From Patagioenas fasciata (lineage: Eukaryota > Chordata > Aves > Columbiformes > Columbidae), in contig NC_092523.1 of the NCBI RefSeq assembly GCF_037038585.1, positions 46,455,501-46,519,500 of the forward strand: a stretch of DNA of 64,000 bases, in the 5' to 3' direction. Under the pieces are notes generated by a model, which did not search any database, was not told where the DNA came from, and saw only the letters and a list, made by a program, of their open reading frames with translations. The stretch's first letter is position 1. Each line of letters starts with the position of its first letter. The translations under genes and the position numbers were made by a program. Of this stretch, positions 23,101 through 38,600 are shown in pieces.

Positions 23101-26100
23101 CATCATTATTAGGATGCCTTGGCATGACATACATGCAATAGCTAAAAGTCAATTAAAGGTCTTGGAAAAAGAAGGGCATATATGCAGTTTTGCCTTCAGT
23201 CTGCAAAGGATAAATTAAGTATTTGATGGCATTCAAAAAGCAGAGATCAACATTTATAAATCCAAACATTTCATGTTTTCAGTAAAACCAGTTTCTTCAA
23301 GTTTGTCATGAAGACTTCAATAGACACAGAGGTAGATGTGTAGGGCTCTAGCTCAATGTTTCATCTTACTCTGTAATTTCTCACCTAGGACTGCCCAGTC
23401 ATCTGAACCAGAACTTCTCAGTCTGAAAGAAACTATTGTTATGAACTGAATAAGGCCACAGACATAGATCTCATTCACAGGCTCGTCCATGATACTTATC
23501 ACAACAGTCTCACGGGCTTTCATAATCTTACAGTTTTTGCAGTATAGGCAAGAGCCGAAATTACTACTCCTATTTTTATAGACAGGGTATTTGGAAGGAA
23601 AGGGCCCCACTCTCTCAGTGTAAAACCTGTGTGAATCAGAGGAAATTCACTGATTTTCATGTTTCTTTCCAGTAGTATATACAAAATGTGGACCCCCCCA
23701 AAAGCCAGACATGTCCACGAGATTAACATTCAACTCTCTGAACACCCAATTGCCTTCTCTTAAAAGATCGACCATTAACTTTCAAAAATTATATAATTTT
23801 CATAAGCGTTCTTTGCAAATACAGTAAAAATAATTCAACTCTGTAATTCTAGGAGACTGAAAAGAGAAGTTCAGTTTTGATGCAAGATATTTCAAAATTC
23901 ACAGCAATTAAAATGCAAGGTTGGCAAGTTCAATTTTTATAAAACATTCTGTGTGAATAACATTAGTCTCCGGGTAAATATTTTTTTAATCAATGTTAAC
24001 AGAATGCTTTGCAGTTTTAGGACTCAAAGTCAGTGAAAAATGCCAGCAGTATTTTTCAAATGACTTCAACAAGAACAGAGCAGGCTATAAGCAGTCAGTC
24101 TTACCTGAACGTTGCTTTTGGGATAATAGAAGAAAAACGGCTTCAGAACTGGAGATCTAGACACACAAAACAACATGAATAAATGCATTTAACCAGAAGT
24201 TAATGAAAATGTTAGATCATACATGTTTAGACTATTCGTACAGCAGAAAAACACTTGGGAAATTAAAAGCTATTTAGCCATGATTAGCAATGGTTTTCCA
24301 AATTATTTTGGGAAGCCTGAGCAACGTAGAAATTCCTTACATTTCACTATCAAGAAAGTAAGATTTTGTTTAAAAAAAAAAAAAAAGTTTTGTGGGGGAG
24401 AGAGTAGCCAAAATACTGGAAAATATTTTCTTGACAAAGGATGTGCTTCATGACATTGAAGTCTATTGCACTGTGATTGGCTTCACATTGATATCTAGGC
24501 TAGTTACACAGAGCTACTGGAAATATCTACAGATTGTTCTTCCATTTCCATCTGCAAGACAGACATACCAAAATATTTGTATAGGGACAGCAAAGTTTTA
24601 GATGCTCTCATGAATAAATATGGCAAGGCGAGCATATAAATCACTAGCAGATTTTAGCCAGATCTAGAAAATACTGAATCAAACCAGGATTTTTTTTTTA
24701 ATACACTCAACAGTATTCTGTTCAGCTTGCTCATGTAATGGGTTCATACCAATATATTGTCGGATGATCTGAGACATTCAACCTTGCATTTTTGTGCCCT
24801 TATTCAAAACTAACAGGCACAAGAGAAATCTGTTCCAGAAATCTGCATGTATTGGCATATGCTTGAGTTACTCCCTTGCCATAAAGTCCTATTAAAAGTT
24901 CTCCCTACAGCTCATTAAGCAAAGACATGGTTATGAGCTGATCGGAGACTTATGTAACTCTTTAATAAACTCAATAAAGAATTTTACTATGCAAACATAT
25001 CTTGTAGCACTTACTATTATCTTGTTATCAGTTATTAAGCATAGTGTGCAACAAAAAGACTTATTTCTGTGGTTGCTGTGTCAAGGTAGGGAAGCTGGTG
25101 ACGGCGAGTGGCAGGAACGCTACTATCACACTGTACCAGAGCAGGAATTCACTTACACTCTGGGGCGCCCTTCAACAACTCCAGTGAGGCCGGGTGCTGG
25201 AAATGGAAATTAAATTCACAAAAAACTGTTAAATTCATCTCCAAAACACTAGAGCTCACAGCTTACTGTAGCTTGAATCATTCCTATCATGTACATTCGA
25301 AAAATACTGGGAAGTACCTACCAAATTACATATGTTCTCAGAAATTAATAAAACTGTACATTTTATACAATAGCTGAAAAAGAAAACATGGAAAAGGCAC
25401 TGTGACTTCTAACAAAAAAAAATTGTTTCAAAATGTGCAAAGTATAAACTAAATCTTTAAGTTCTTCTGAATATTTTGTATACCAATGCTAGTCAGGCGA
25501 TACATTTGACAGAAAAAGAACTTAGCTTTGGGGTTTTTGTCACTGTTATTTTATTTACTTTTAAAGAGAGCAGAGAAACACTTCTGACCTGAACCATGGT
25601 TTGCTTTAATACTTGTTTAATATGACTTTGCTTATTAGTTCAACTGTTTTAGAATAACTTATATCTTTCTTTTCAGCATTTTCACTGGCTAACTTAGCTT
25701 TTTTAAGGTGCTGGATACTGCAGATCCCTTTCTATCTCTTTGATCCACAGGTAATTTAGAGTCTTAGGTCACTGGCATGATCCCAGACTTGCAGTAAGTC
25801 AGCATTGTGATTACATTCTTGTTTATTCTCAATATCAGGTTGCCACGCTTTACTATCATTAAACCAACTTGCCCCAGCTAAATATTTCCAAAAGAAACAG
25901 TTCTGCCCTCCTCAACGTGAGCACAGCGTCTCACCCTTCTTTCTGGCATGGACGGCATACATACATGATACATCTGAGCTCCACACAGTATTTCAGGGGA
26001 AACAGTAAGGTTCACACATTTAATTAGTCTAGGAATTAAGAAGTGTGTTAAGCAGTCCCTTAAAAACAAATGCTGTGGAAAGCTGCACACATGGTGTATT

Positions 26101-29100
26101 TACCCAAACTAATTCTGGCTAAAATGGGCTTCATGCTTCCTCCAGGTGTGAAGTATCTCTGTGCTGCAAACAGACTAAAAGCCAGGTAATCATGCTGTTG
26201 TGGTGCTAAGCTCACACCGATAACCTCTACTTCTCAGCAGGCTCTTTTAGCTTGGACTCAGTGCCTTGGTAACGTGGACACAACCAGTGGCACCACAGAT
26301 GGTACAACACAGTCTAGATTACAGAGTCTTGTTATATTCATGTTCATTGGAAGCGATTTCACTGAAATAGTGACTAACAAGGTGCTTTAATGAAGTTTTT
26401 GAAGAGAGATGCTCTTATGCTGTCCTTATCCTGATCACAGAGACACATTTGAAATCAACAAAATTAGAATTCAGTGCACATCTGATTGACTGATTCAAAG
26501 ATGGTAATTACAGTAAATAAACCTAAAGTTAATGAAGAGGTCTTTTGCCTAAGGCTAGTCCATAATCACTTTGCCAGTTTGGCCATTGTGCTAGTACAGC
26601 ACTTGCACATTATAACTAATTCACAAGCTAAACAGACTTCACTGACAAACACACACAAACCCACAAACCAATCATCCAACCAACCTTAAAGCAAGCAAGG
26701 TTTAGAAGGTGCCACAGTTGAGAACAATTGCAAGGGATTAGGGGTGTTAGTCTTAACTCCCCCTCTTTCCCAGAAAAAGCCTAAGATGTTTTTCAGTGCA
26801 GGAAAAAAAGAATGTCTTTAACAAAAAACAAGCCTTGAGTAACCACCTCCTTAGCCAGTAGGTTCTGCTTCAAAATATGTGGTAGTGGATAGAATGTGAA
26901 AGAATCCCTTCCATTAGCGTTAGACAATTTTAAATGATCCAGTCAAGGTTCAGTGCCATATATATTACCCGAGCACTTGTTCAAGCAGAAAACTGCTATT
27001 CAACGTGAAAACCAACTGCACTTATTTTACTGAGTTATGCCACTAGTTTTATTTAGGTTGTTGGGGGAGGAGGCTGGATACGGTAAGCTCATGTTGAAAA
27101 TATAGGTTCATAAAGTTAGTTAATTTAAGTTATCTGTGGATTGCCACATGGCTCACTTCCAGCTAGGCAGCTGAACTGCTCATTAAGGACACCAGATTTT
27201 GCTCCAACATCAATTCCAGCTTCCTCAAAGCTCTCAAAGAAAGCTCTCCACTTGCTGGCTCTGGCACGATGAAACTTGGCTCCTACAACAAGGCCATTGT
27301 CTAAACACTGACAAGAAAACAATCCATCTAAGAGCAACCATTGCTCACACCTCGAGGTTACGATAACCTGCTACTGTGGCTTGCTATTGCTCATTTTGCA
27401 AAGTTCTCCAGCATGAGCTACTGTAACAGCAGATCTGCCTCTGCAGATACCACAGCTAACCTTGCACATACATGTAATTGCAGAGCAAAGCTACATCGAT
27501 ATCCCAGTTACACCACTATTAATTTCTATCTTACGATTATACAATCTATTGTTTATGTTAATGTAAGCCAAACGGGAGCTCTTGTAAGTATAATTTAATT
27601 TTATCTAGATGTAATTCCTATTTAGAATTCAGGCAGAGAAGATGAAGCAAATTTTACATTGATTATGGCTTATAATTAGTGATTTGTTATTTGCATGAAG
27701 AGCACACCACCTCACCTCAATCCAGGGCTCAGCTCCCCATCACATTTCTCCAGTAAAACTGAAGGAAGCACAAGTAGGTAACAGCGAGCTTGTCACTGTG
27801 GCCAGACCTACTTCTGCTAAGTTGTGATCTCCTTAATCAACTGTGTCCCACTGTGTGACACTTTCTTTAAAACTTGTAGGTTTTGACCCTAAATGGTTTG
27901 TCCTTTATATTTCCAGTGGCTGAATTAGATTAATAACCTTTTTGTTGAGCTATCTACTACATATTCTAAGAAATTATATATATAATTATATATAAAAAAC
28001 AGACATCAAAGAAGTCTGCTTCTCAAGGATTATTTAAAGTGATTTAACTATACAAATCTGAAAAACTGATGTTTTATACTTGATAGTTCTTATAATATAG
28101 TTGAGTAGAAATACAAAATACATCATACAATCTTTGTTTACAGGAGTCAATTACACATTCTTAATTACCCTATGTCCACTGAATACAGCAGATAGTTTAT
28201 CTTCTGCAATATTATTCTCAAAAAATGGGGACTGCAGTGAACTGTTGGAATGAGGACATTTCTGGAAGTGTCTTCCAACAGGCTTAGGAGATCAGTCATA
28301 ATATTTACATATACTCAAGCACTTTAAAATCTCAAGTTGTATTAACCAGCTGTCATCTTAGTGTCAAACTCCGGTCATTTTAATGTGAAATAAGGGTCAG
28401 CCTATGATTTCAGCTATTAGTAAAACATTTCTTAGCTACTGAACTCCTATTAAACTATAAATGCCAGTTTCCCACAGCAAGGCTTTTCTTGAGCCTCTTC
28501 TACACTGCATTTTATTCAGAATAAAATATCTGAATTAAAGACGACTAAATAAATACACTGCATCAACACATTATTTAAATGGTAACCATATGGCTGACCA
28601 GACTGTACATAATGAAGACATTTTCACTGCGTAGTACAAACCTGGTCTGTGATTGCTAACCTTCATCAAGTGAGGGTGAATTTCGACAGATTAGGCAGTG
28701 CAGAACTGCTGCAGAACTGCACTGAGCTCCCATAGGCTACTATAGATTGAAAAATCTGAGTATGTGTGTCTAGAATTCTTCACTGCCAAGTATGGAAATG
28801 TTCACATTACAGAATGGGCAAATAGCTCCAAAGAACCCCTGCTACTAAGACTGAATGTTACAGACACATTTCAAGTTTTTGTTTTTCTTCAGGAAACCAT
28901 ACATGCATAAAACCAAACATCACTAGTTGCTCTTAAACAAAACCCAGGCTATTATCAAAGTGTTGAGAAATCAACAGAAAGTATACTTTTACCAACTGAA
29001 AGTTTAAGCAAACAGGTGTTTATTGTAACAAAAAAAATAAAAGGCTGAATTAGGTGTGTTTGGCTTTTTTTGTTTTAATAGTTTGTATCACTTTAACCCC

Positions 29101-32100
29101 ATCAGAAGAGCATAATCTAAATGAAAACTGATTAGGTATTCAAACTGACAAGCTAAATACCATGCTCAACAGAAGTTAAAGTAAAAGCCTTCTGTTCCAA
29201 ACAGAAAATAAACAACAAATCACTGTCTAATATATGGCATGTCTATATACATTAACTTCAAATTCTTCTCTAGGCTTAAGAATATCATCTGCAATTCTAA
29301 TAATACTTCAGAGAATCTCTGTGGCAGTACACTTATGTGCCCCACTGGTCTTCAACAAAAACAATGGAAATTTTAATAGCATTAGGAAAAAAAAGTTAGT
29401 GAATTGCTAGGAAAGACTCAGTCTTTCACTCTTGATTATGGAAGCTTTTTAAAAGATGCCACCTTCCCAAACTTCTCTCTTGCAGGTGCAACTCATCTAT
29501 ATTGCAGAGTACAAACACACATATGCTTCAGCCCATTCCAACATATAAGTGGCATTCCTTTATTTTTTCTTTCTGACAGAGGACAAGATGTCGTAAGAGA
29601 CAGGGAATTTCAGATCAGCACAATGCCTTGAGATGGTTGTCTTTCTGCTGATTTTCAGAACTAAAAATCTATCCTAAGGAGGGAAAATGAGATCAGCACT
29701 CTCAGGTCCATCAGAAATTATACAGTACTCTGCTTTTATGAGGCCTAAGTTTTATTATCCTTTATATATACAAATACAAAGAATGTACCATATTAAAAAT
29801 GTTTTCAAATAATCAAAGTTCCAAAATTAGTCGAAAGTTAAGAAATACTGACATTAAGACTTTAAAGTCACTAGGAGAGCTAAAAAGCACATCTCTGACA
29901 CTCACATAAGGTCTTAAGTCTCTGTGGTGAAGCACTGGGAAGATCACTCCTCAACAAAATTGTTGTAATATGCTTTTTAATACCAGTAAGACAAAAATAA
30001 ATTCTTTTTCTTCCTGTTGCTCCCTGTGAAGTGTGAAAAACTAACTGAAAACTGCCTCAAAAATTTATCAAGCAAAGAGCTCAAAACATTTTTACTCAAG
30101 TGATTTAATTCAGCCTAAGTGAAAGCCACCAAAACTAGAATTTAATATTGGCTGTTAAAGAAATTAAAATCTCTTTAACCTACAATTAATAATTCTTATA
30201 TTATGATACTTTTACCAAAATAAAACTGCCTGCCAAATCTAGCTCAGGGCTTCACAAGTGGCAACTAGAAGGCTGAAACAACCTGGTGAAACTATAGTGA
30301 CAGTGCTTCTGGATTTCATCTCTAAAGATGCAGCTGATAAACAAACACTAGTACATCTAAAAGCCTAGGCTCGGTGCTGCCACCCTCTCAGATACAGGAG
30401 TATTGGAAAACCCCATGGAGCAAGAGGTCTTAGGACTCCCCATCCTTATTCTGAACCATCAAATCTCATTTCTCTATCCCTCTCCTCCTCTGTTCACCAT
30501 TCTTAAATTTCAGCCAGCTTGGTCACCTTAAATATTGGGAAGTTCCTCTCTAGCATTTCTTACAGGGAAAGCGGAACCAAGCACTCTGGTTCAAGTTCTT
30601 TTGTAGTTCTGCTTCCTTCCACAATCTCAGGAAACCATCTGCAAAGCAGACAGAATACTTTCCAATGTTACGAGACATTAGAAAGCTTAGTCAGTGCTGT
30701 TTACACAGCTTACTAAGAATTCTTGGATGGCAGGTGCCATATGTGAAAATTATTATCTGTACAATTGTCCACACATCACATAGAGTAACAAACACAAAAC
30801 TGCTACCAAGGTGAAAGAAGAATATAGTTAAAAACAATATTTCACAATCATTAGATACAGTAAAAGCAGAACAGCAAAACTCCTTTTTTTCTTTTTTTCT
30901 TTTTTTTTTTTTTTTTTCTGTTTTTGTCTGATACAGATCAAGTAAAAGTTCTTTGTTAAAGGTCACTCTCAAAAGGGCCAAAAAACCATTAAATAAAGTG
31001 TTTCAGTTCAGGTAATATCACCCTAGAACACAACAACTCCTCCTTTCTCCTGCTGCTGGTTATGAAGGACTTATAATTTGTTCCTTCTTTTTGTCAGTTT
31101 TTCATCAAAAGAATATACAAAATAAGAAAGAAGGGTTATTTGCAGTCATTCTTATAGTTACTATGTCTTCTCCTGGAAGAGAACTAACACCGGAAAGCTG
31201 GGGGGGGACATGACCAAGCTGGCAACCCTTGAAATGCGGCATTTCGCTGCTTAAAGGGTGCCTCTGTTTCCACACATGCTTAAAACCTCACTTGGTGTGG
31301 ATCCCCAGAACTCTCACGTCTTTGGCAGAACAAAGCCACACAAGGTTACATTGCACAGAGATCCACAGGGGATGTGCAAAAACACATCTAATAGGCATGT
31401 GCCTGTCACATGAGACACAGCAGCCACAGCTATTTTTGCTCAATGCTCAACAACAAAAAGTGGTGCAAAACTGTACAGAAAGGGACTTCGGCTGCTCATT
31501 GACCAGAGCATTTACTCAGCCCTTCTGTAAGGGTGACCAAACGCTAACAGGGCATGCTTGCTGAAGCTGTTAACATCTTGGGAGAAGAGTAATCATTTGC
31601 AAAAAGTGAAACAAAGGGGGAGGAAAGAGCTGAGGGAGAAAGGGGCAAGAAATGAACATGAGGTGCTGTGGTTAGGAATTCACCTAGGACAACAACCACC
31701 ATCTTAGTTCTGGCTTCAGTTCCCAAGATCACATACGCACCTGTAAGTCTTGCCTATGGAGCTCTCTGTAGTAAGACAATTAAGCAGGCATTCCGTGTTC
31801 TGCTCTTCACAGCAAGTTCTGGTGCCCTACACCACTGTCAGGCACTAAGCATCAATCAGCTGGTTCAGTTATTAGTACATCACTAATTATCATTTGGCAC
31901 TACCGCACAATTTTTTTGAATTGTTTTGTACCAAGTCTCACGGAAGAAAATAAGCAAAGAAAGATGATGACTCTTAACCAGTGCCCTAAAAGTATTCCAC
32001 ATCAACAAGCAGCCTACTAAGCATTTATTTCCCAAATCTGACCATCTGACCGTTCTCTGCATACATAGAGTTTATCTGTGCAGGTAATATAGAAATCTAC

Positions 32101-35100
32101 CACAGAACAGCAACTGAAAGAAGTGACTACATTAAGCATCTCAATATATCTTTAACAAATTAAAACAAAACAAAACAAAAAAGACTATTCAAGGGGTTGT
32201 TCAAGCACTCAGATGCATGTCAGTAAACAGCTCTGATACCCTCTCTTACACTAGTAATTTACACCACGGAGGCCAAAAACCTTGTTGCAGTCCTGTACCT
32301 GGCAAGCAGAAGTGCTATTTATCACCGGATGCCTCAGATGATTCCAGAAATATGCTCTTTCCCATTGCTGCTCATTAGCAGTGGTTCTGTGAATTGAAAC
32401 AGATATAATTTTCTAATTTATTTTTTTAGGGACTAACTGCTACAGGATGTTCCTTCAGGAAACAAAACTGACACCCCCACGATCGTCTGTGCAGGCTGCC
32501 TAACCAGATTCTGCACAGGAACACACCTGTCTCATCACAAAGAGCCCTGGTAACATGAACTGAAAGCCTACCAGCCACCGTTACACAGATGGTCACATAT
32601 TCTGGTAACTCAGCTTCAATACTGTACATACGCCACTCAACCCAAGTAGTGCAGATTTTTGACATTTTTCATTCTGTGAAGAATGGTAGTGAAATAAAAA
32701 AACTGACACCTTAATAAGTCTAGCACTTTCAGACTTCAAACAAGGCTTATATACACAGCAGTTGCTTTATACAGGAAGAGACACAGATTAAGAATTTGGA
32801 GAGACAAGTACATGGCCATTATCTTCTGATCTTACAAATAAGTAATTATTTTAAAAATCTACCCAGCTTTCATTTGTTTGAAAAGATATTTGCTAGGAGA
32901 TTGTCTATGCATATATAAAATAAAAAGTAAGTATAGATATTTACTTTCAGGTATGTTAAATAGTCTATTTGAATAATGAAAAAGTAGAAAATAATTATGA
33001 ATCCTTAACTAATTATACAAATGGTAGTTTGGTCCAACTGTGAAAATACAATCTTTATTTCATTAGAAAAAAACAGCTGTTAGAAGCAACTTGCATCTAT
33101 GCCAGATGCTGACCTAACGAGCCTTCAGGATTGCAAAATCTTTAAAAATTATCTCAATGAATATTCCCAATTAGTTCTACAAGATCATATCCTATCTTGT
33201 AGACAGAAAAAAAGAGGATGACCATACACTGACCTTGCCTCTATAAACACAACCACTGACCTTGCCTCTATAAACACAACTTAAAAATAAAAAAAGAACA
33301 AACCCAACCCACCCTACATTAACTAGATCTCTGCTACCACTGGAAAGACTACAACACAGAATATGCACACTTCTATACAATTTTGAATTCACTGAAAATA
33401 AAATGTTTACTAGTTCTTTCAGTGCAAGGCAACACCTACCTACCCCTTCATTAATCAGAATTCTAGATTTGCTATGGAAATTGAGAGATTCAGGTTAAAC
33501 TCATGTAATTTAATTTTTAAGATTTCAATATATTCTTCCATAAGATACACAGTAGCCATTGCAAAACATCTGAGCTCTAGTACTCAAAATAAGCTGTCCA
33601 AATTTTAAATGGATAAGAGAAATGGGATGTGTATCCATAATGTAAGCAGCAAATCACAACATATGAATGTGCTCCTAACAACTGAGATAGATACAGTGCT
33701 GACACTTCAGTGACTTGGAAGCAGAACAGAAGAAAAAAAACAAACCAAACCAAAACAAAGAGTTTGCTCAAAATAATCAAACAGCAAGTCCTCCTAGAAA
33801 GTGAACAGTATCAAGTAACACAAAGAACAAATGTAAAGGCATTTTGGAACAAACATTTGCTAAACAACAGAAGTATAGATCATATCATGCTAGGTGACCC
33901 TAATGCAAATACTTAAAATATAGAGTCAAAACTAAGATAAAAATAATTAAACACCAGTATTTTGACGTGACCTCACAAGTAAATTAAATCTTGCAATAAC
34001 TGCAGCACACCACAAATTCATACAAAATCAAATGCTAAAGACAGATAAATTTGAGGTTAGATTTAATAGTGTAGGATCATAATTTAAGCTGACTAGTTAA
34101 TATACACTGTGAATAAAGAATTAGACACAGGTTGTTGGCATTCCCACTGCAATTTCATATTAAAAAAATTTGAATTATGTCTGAAAGTTATAATTACCTA
34201 CACAAGCAGCTACACATTAAACAGAAGTACAGTAGTATCTATAAAAACCCTTTGCAGAAACATCAGATAACTAAGTGCTGAAGAGAAACTTTAAAACCCC
34301 CAAACTGTACGGCTCTTCATAAACTGTAATGTTATAGGCAGACACTCTCACAAATGTGTGACAGCTGAATAAGATTTGTAATGCTTATTGCCAGTGAGGT
34401 CTAATCGCATTACTGCGTTTTAATAGCACAGTAAAACACACTATGACACTGTTGCACATCACTAAAACCACGGGTAGGAAAACAAAGACGAATGAAAAAA
34501 GGCAGGAATGGACAGTAGCAGCAACAGAAGGATAAAGAGTTCCAAAGGAACAAAAAGGTGGACTTCCAGAACTTTCATTTGATTATTTTGCTAATGTCTG
34601 TAGTTCCCATTTCTACAATAAAAATAAATACCTTTAAAAAAATTACAGTTTCACTATACACAGTGCAATGAAACTTAAGACAACTAAGTCTTTGGGTGCT
34701 AGTCATGCCCGGGGGAAAAAAAAAGTAACTTTACAATTCTTAGAAGATGATGTGAATATTTACCCATGCCAGTTCCAGCTGATGCAATCTCTCTGGAGAA
34801 GATTTCTACAGCTTCCTTTTGCTTATGGTGTACAGCAAGCCAAATAACAGCTTCCCGAGGACCCTGCTTCAAAGGAGGAATTAGATTAGCTTAGATGCAG
34901 ACCATCAGTTAAATTTGCCAAAGTGAAAAAAGCTGTAGTTCAGCATTCAAGTTAGATCTAATGGAAATATCTAGTGCTGACTGCTAAAAACTACAATTGC
35001 CATTCAGTGAGTTTTCATCCAGCATCACTATAACTTTCTGTCAATGTTTCAATTTTTTCTTTTTTTACTTTGCTATCAAGAAATCAACTATTGGGTATTT

Positions 35101-35621
35101 CAGACTGCTAGGACACTATACTTCTTCTCCAGCATACTCAATGAATTAAGTACTGTACTTAACAGTACTTCATAAGAATTAACTTCATAAGAAAATAAAC
35201 ACTTGGCTTCATTGTTAGTGGAACTGGCAAACAAACTTTCCTCTTAAGTGCACTGAGAATACTTTGGGGTGTACTTCTCTTATCATCAAGAAGTACGCAG
35301 ATCTGCTCACAGAAAATAATTCAAACCTAATCCTTGGGAGTTAAGTGTGAGAGTGGAACTTGTAAAAGCCACCACATTTCCAGAGAAGAGAGCAGAAACG
35401 CCTCTAAAGGTGCGTCCAAGAAGTAACAGATGCTGCTCTTGGCTTACTTAAATCAAATTAAGAAAAAAAAAAAGGAGTTTTACTATAGGATAGTAGGGGA
35501 TTTCTTCCAATGTTAATGTCCTTTCTTATGTGAACAGGGAAGTATGTATTTCATAACAGCATGAAAACATACCAAAGCTTGTGGTGGTGGTTTATTTGGT
35601 TGGTTGGTTGGTTTTGTCTGC

Positions 35622-35652
<31 letters not shown>

Positions 35653-38600
35653 TTGGTTTGTTATTATTTTGTTGGGGGGTTTTGTTTGGCTGGTTTGGGG
35701 TTTTTTTTCCGGTGGTGTTTGTTTGTTTCGGTTTTGGGTTTTGTTTTGTTGTTGTTCTTTTTATTTGTTTGTTCTGTTTTTGTCACTCTACAGAGCTCAG
35801 AAGACTCCACAACTCTCTAAATGCCCCATCTAAAGAATTCTTGTAGATCTGGTAGCTTTACTAAAAATGTAGGAAAGGAAAATTGAATATATAGCTACTT
35901 AGGACAGTGAATAGGGCATTGTCCTGGAAAAAAGGAACAACTGGATTTTGGAAGATCGAAGTCCTTCTGAATCTATGACAGACAATTGCTTTAGCAGGAA
36001 GTGAATTTACATGACTAAATAACCCATTTTTAGTTTATTCCAACTTTTCTCCTTACATATTATTATTTCTGAAGCATTTAATAGCTTCCCAATTGTTCAT
36101 AAAATTATGAAGAATACTTAAAAATGTTTTTCCTCCTATTCCAGCACTCTTGAAGCCTATTTCTTTACGAACACAGAAACCACTGGTATTTCTGAAAGCA
36201 TCAGAGATTAAATACTCTGCAGATGGGAAGGATACAGATGCTGCTAGAATTCAACATCCCCAACTTCTAAATGCAGGAGTTGAAGTACGGAGCAGAGGGG
36301 ACATGTTGTTGTCCTCAAATGAATAGAGTCACAACTCCTTTAAGTCCTCCCTCCTAAGGAGCTAAGGACTAGCATCATCCTACACAGAGCCAAATGTTTC
36401 ATGACTTAACAAGACGGGAATGTTTCTTCATGCAAACATCATCTTTCCTCTAATAGGTAGGAACAGGAGAGCTGTTATTATATGCAGGCAGTTGTTACAT
36501 GAAAAAAGTCGTAACCAAACAAAATCACGTCTCATCCTTCTTGCTGTAGGTTTTGATGCTCATTTACCACCCAAAGTTGAATGGGTGTCCTTGATTTCAA
36601 GAACTAGAAGTCATGTAAAAAACAACTCTAAAATTACCTGAAGCAATTACCAACCTACACAGCTGGTAGTGAAAAATACTTGACTATTATACCTAACAAA
36701 ATATAAATTTACTCATAATAATTCTAGTAAATGTAACAATAGCGTAACAAAACACACTGTCATCCCCCCACACAATTGTAAGACTTGACTAAACATTTAA
36801 AACTTAAAAAAAATATTACCCCCCCCCAAAATAACCTGAAGGAAGTTCATCACAGAATTACAGAATGTTAGGAATTGGAAGGGACCTCAAAAGATCACCT
36901 AGTTCAATCGCCCTGCCAGAGCAGGAACACCCAGATGAGGTTACACAGGAAGGCGTCCAGGCGGGTTTTGAATGTCTCCAGAGGAGACTCCACAACCTCC
37001 CTGGGCATCCTGTTCCAGTGAATGGAACATGCTGAATTTGAACTCCTAAACTGTCCATCTTTTAACACATCTCCTAACTCTAGTGCTACTTATTTGAATC
37101 GCTCACATTTCTATAAAGCTGCATTCTTTAAAAACATTACATAAACCAGCAAATTGAATATTAGCTTCTGAAATACTGATGTCTTGTATATTAGTATCAT
37201 TTTCCTGTGTGTATACAGTACATTTTTCCCCAAAGGAATACTAGTGAACATGTCAACATTTGAAAATCTCAAGTCAATTTCAGGAATTTAAGTAACTTCA
37301 GAAATGTAGGAACATGGCTGTATTTCCTAGTGGCAGCTGCTGAGATGGTGTTTATGATAAAGTTGTAATACACTGCACTAAGCATCCTGGGTACTATAAG
37401 AGTATCCCAAAGAGACCGTTAACAGACTACTAAATCCTCTATTCCAACTCAAAACCCCAACACGAACAAGCTCGCTTGTGCCAGCTTTTACCAAGGGAGG
37501 AAAACATCTTGACTTTACAGCTGGTGACCAGCTAAAACTCAATTATACAGAACTTTCTTAGTTTAGTATGCTTAAACCTAAGTCCTAAATATTCAGGAAG
37601 TTGAAAGATGATTTTTCCCTACTTCCTATTCTAGTGGCATATCCACACAGAAGGTACTCTGAGGTACTGTGATGGTAAATATAATTGCTTTTATCTTTCT
37701 CAACTATTCTTATGTGGACATACTCCCAGGGAGAAAAACACTTCATTTCTCAGTCTCCAAGCTCCCAACCGGGAAAATACCTGCCACAACACTATTATGT
37801 AGGAAACCCTGCAAACTTGACTCACATTTTTATTAGTTTATCTCAATACCCATGTAGGCAAACCCTAAAATAGAAGTTTAGCAGGGCCAAGGTAGGAGAG
37901 GCTATATTACTCCATCAGATCAGGTACCACTGAAATGATAGAAATTTCCTCCTATGAATATAGAAACAGATGTCCTGATCCAAATAATATAAATAAGAAA
38001 CCAATCAATTTTCCAACTAAAAATAGTTTCACTAGATTGTTATATAAATTGTTGCTATACAGAAAATATGCAGCCATGATTAATAGGAAAAACCCTTGCA
38101 GAAAACATACTTATGCACTGACACTTCTTTTCTGGTTCTAAACTGTACTGTGTCTTCAAGTTCTAGGTTTGCATCCTTGCCCATAAATGCAATATACAAT
38201 GGTCTATGAAAATAAGCTGAATCCTGTTCTGAGTGGGTGAATCCAGTGTTAAAAGGGGTATATAGACTATTTGAAAGTACTTTATCTTACAGTATCATAA
38301 TTAAAACAAAAATAACAAAGTTTACTTCATCAAGTCTTAATCTGTTATAAATTGGCTAACAAAAGGTTAGCAGAAAACTAAGAGACAGCACATACAGTTT
38401 TTACATGGCAAACTCTAATCTGATGTACTATGAATAGATACCTTCCACAGGAAACACATCCAGTTATTTCTAAGCCATAAACTCACTGATGCTGTGATAC
38501 TGTCATAACATCTTCTTCCCCCCGCAACAGAAAATAACACAACAGGAGATATTAAAAACTGAACACCACTAAGGCTACTCAGTGCTGATTCAGGTCTCTT

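Larger units (their letters stand above)
25197..34763 (-). other. intron between exons 11 and 10
   Basis: At 9.6 kb this is the second longest intron. It holds a T-rich tract (30883-30918) and a perfect 27-bp tandem duplication (33227-33280). The rest is AT-rich without recognised genes or repeat families. Confidence 0.7.

Noticed and set aside
31229..31564. 111-codon plus-strand ORF
   Set aside because: No recognisable motif, no splice context and opposite to the host gene; length is within chance for 64 kb in six frames.
35561..35846. Three overlapping plus-strand ORFs of 79-90 codons
   Set aside because: They are products of the G/T-rich simple repeat (V/F/W/C/G only) in all three frames.
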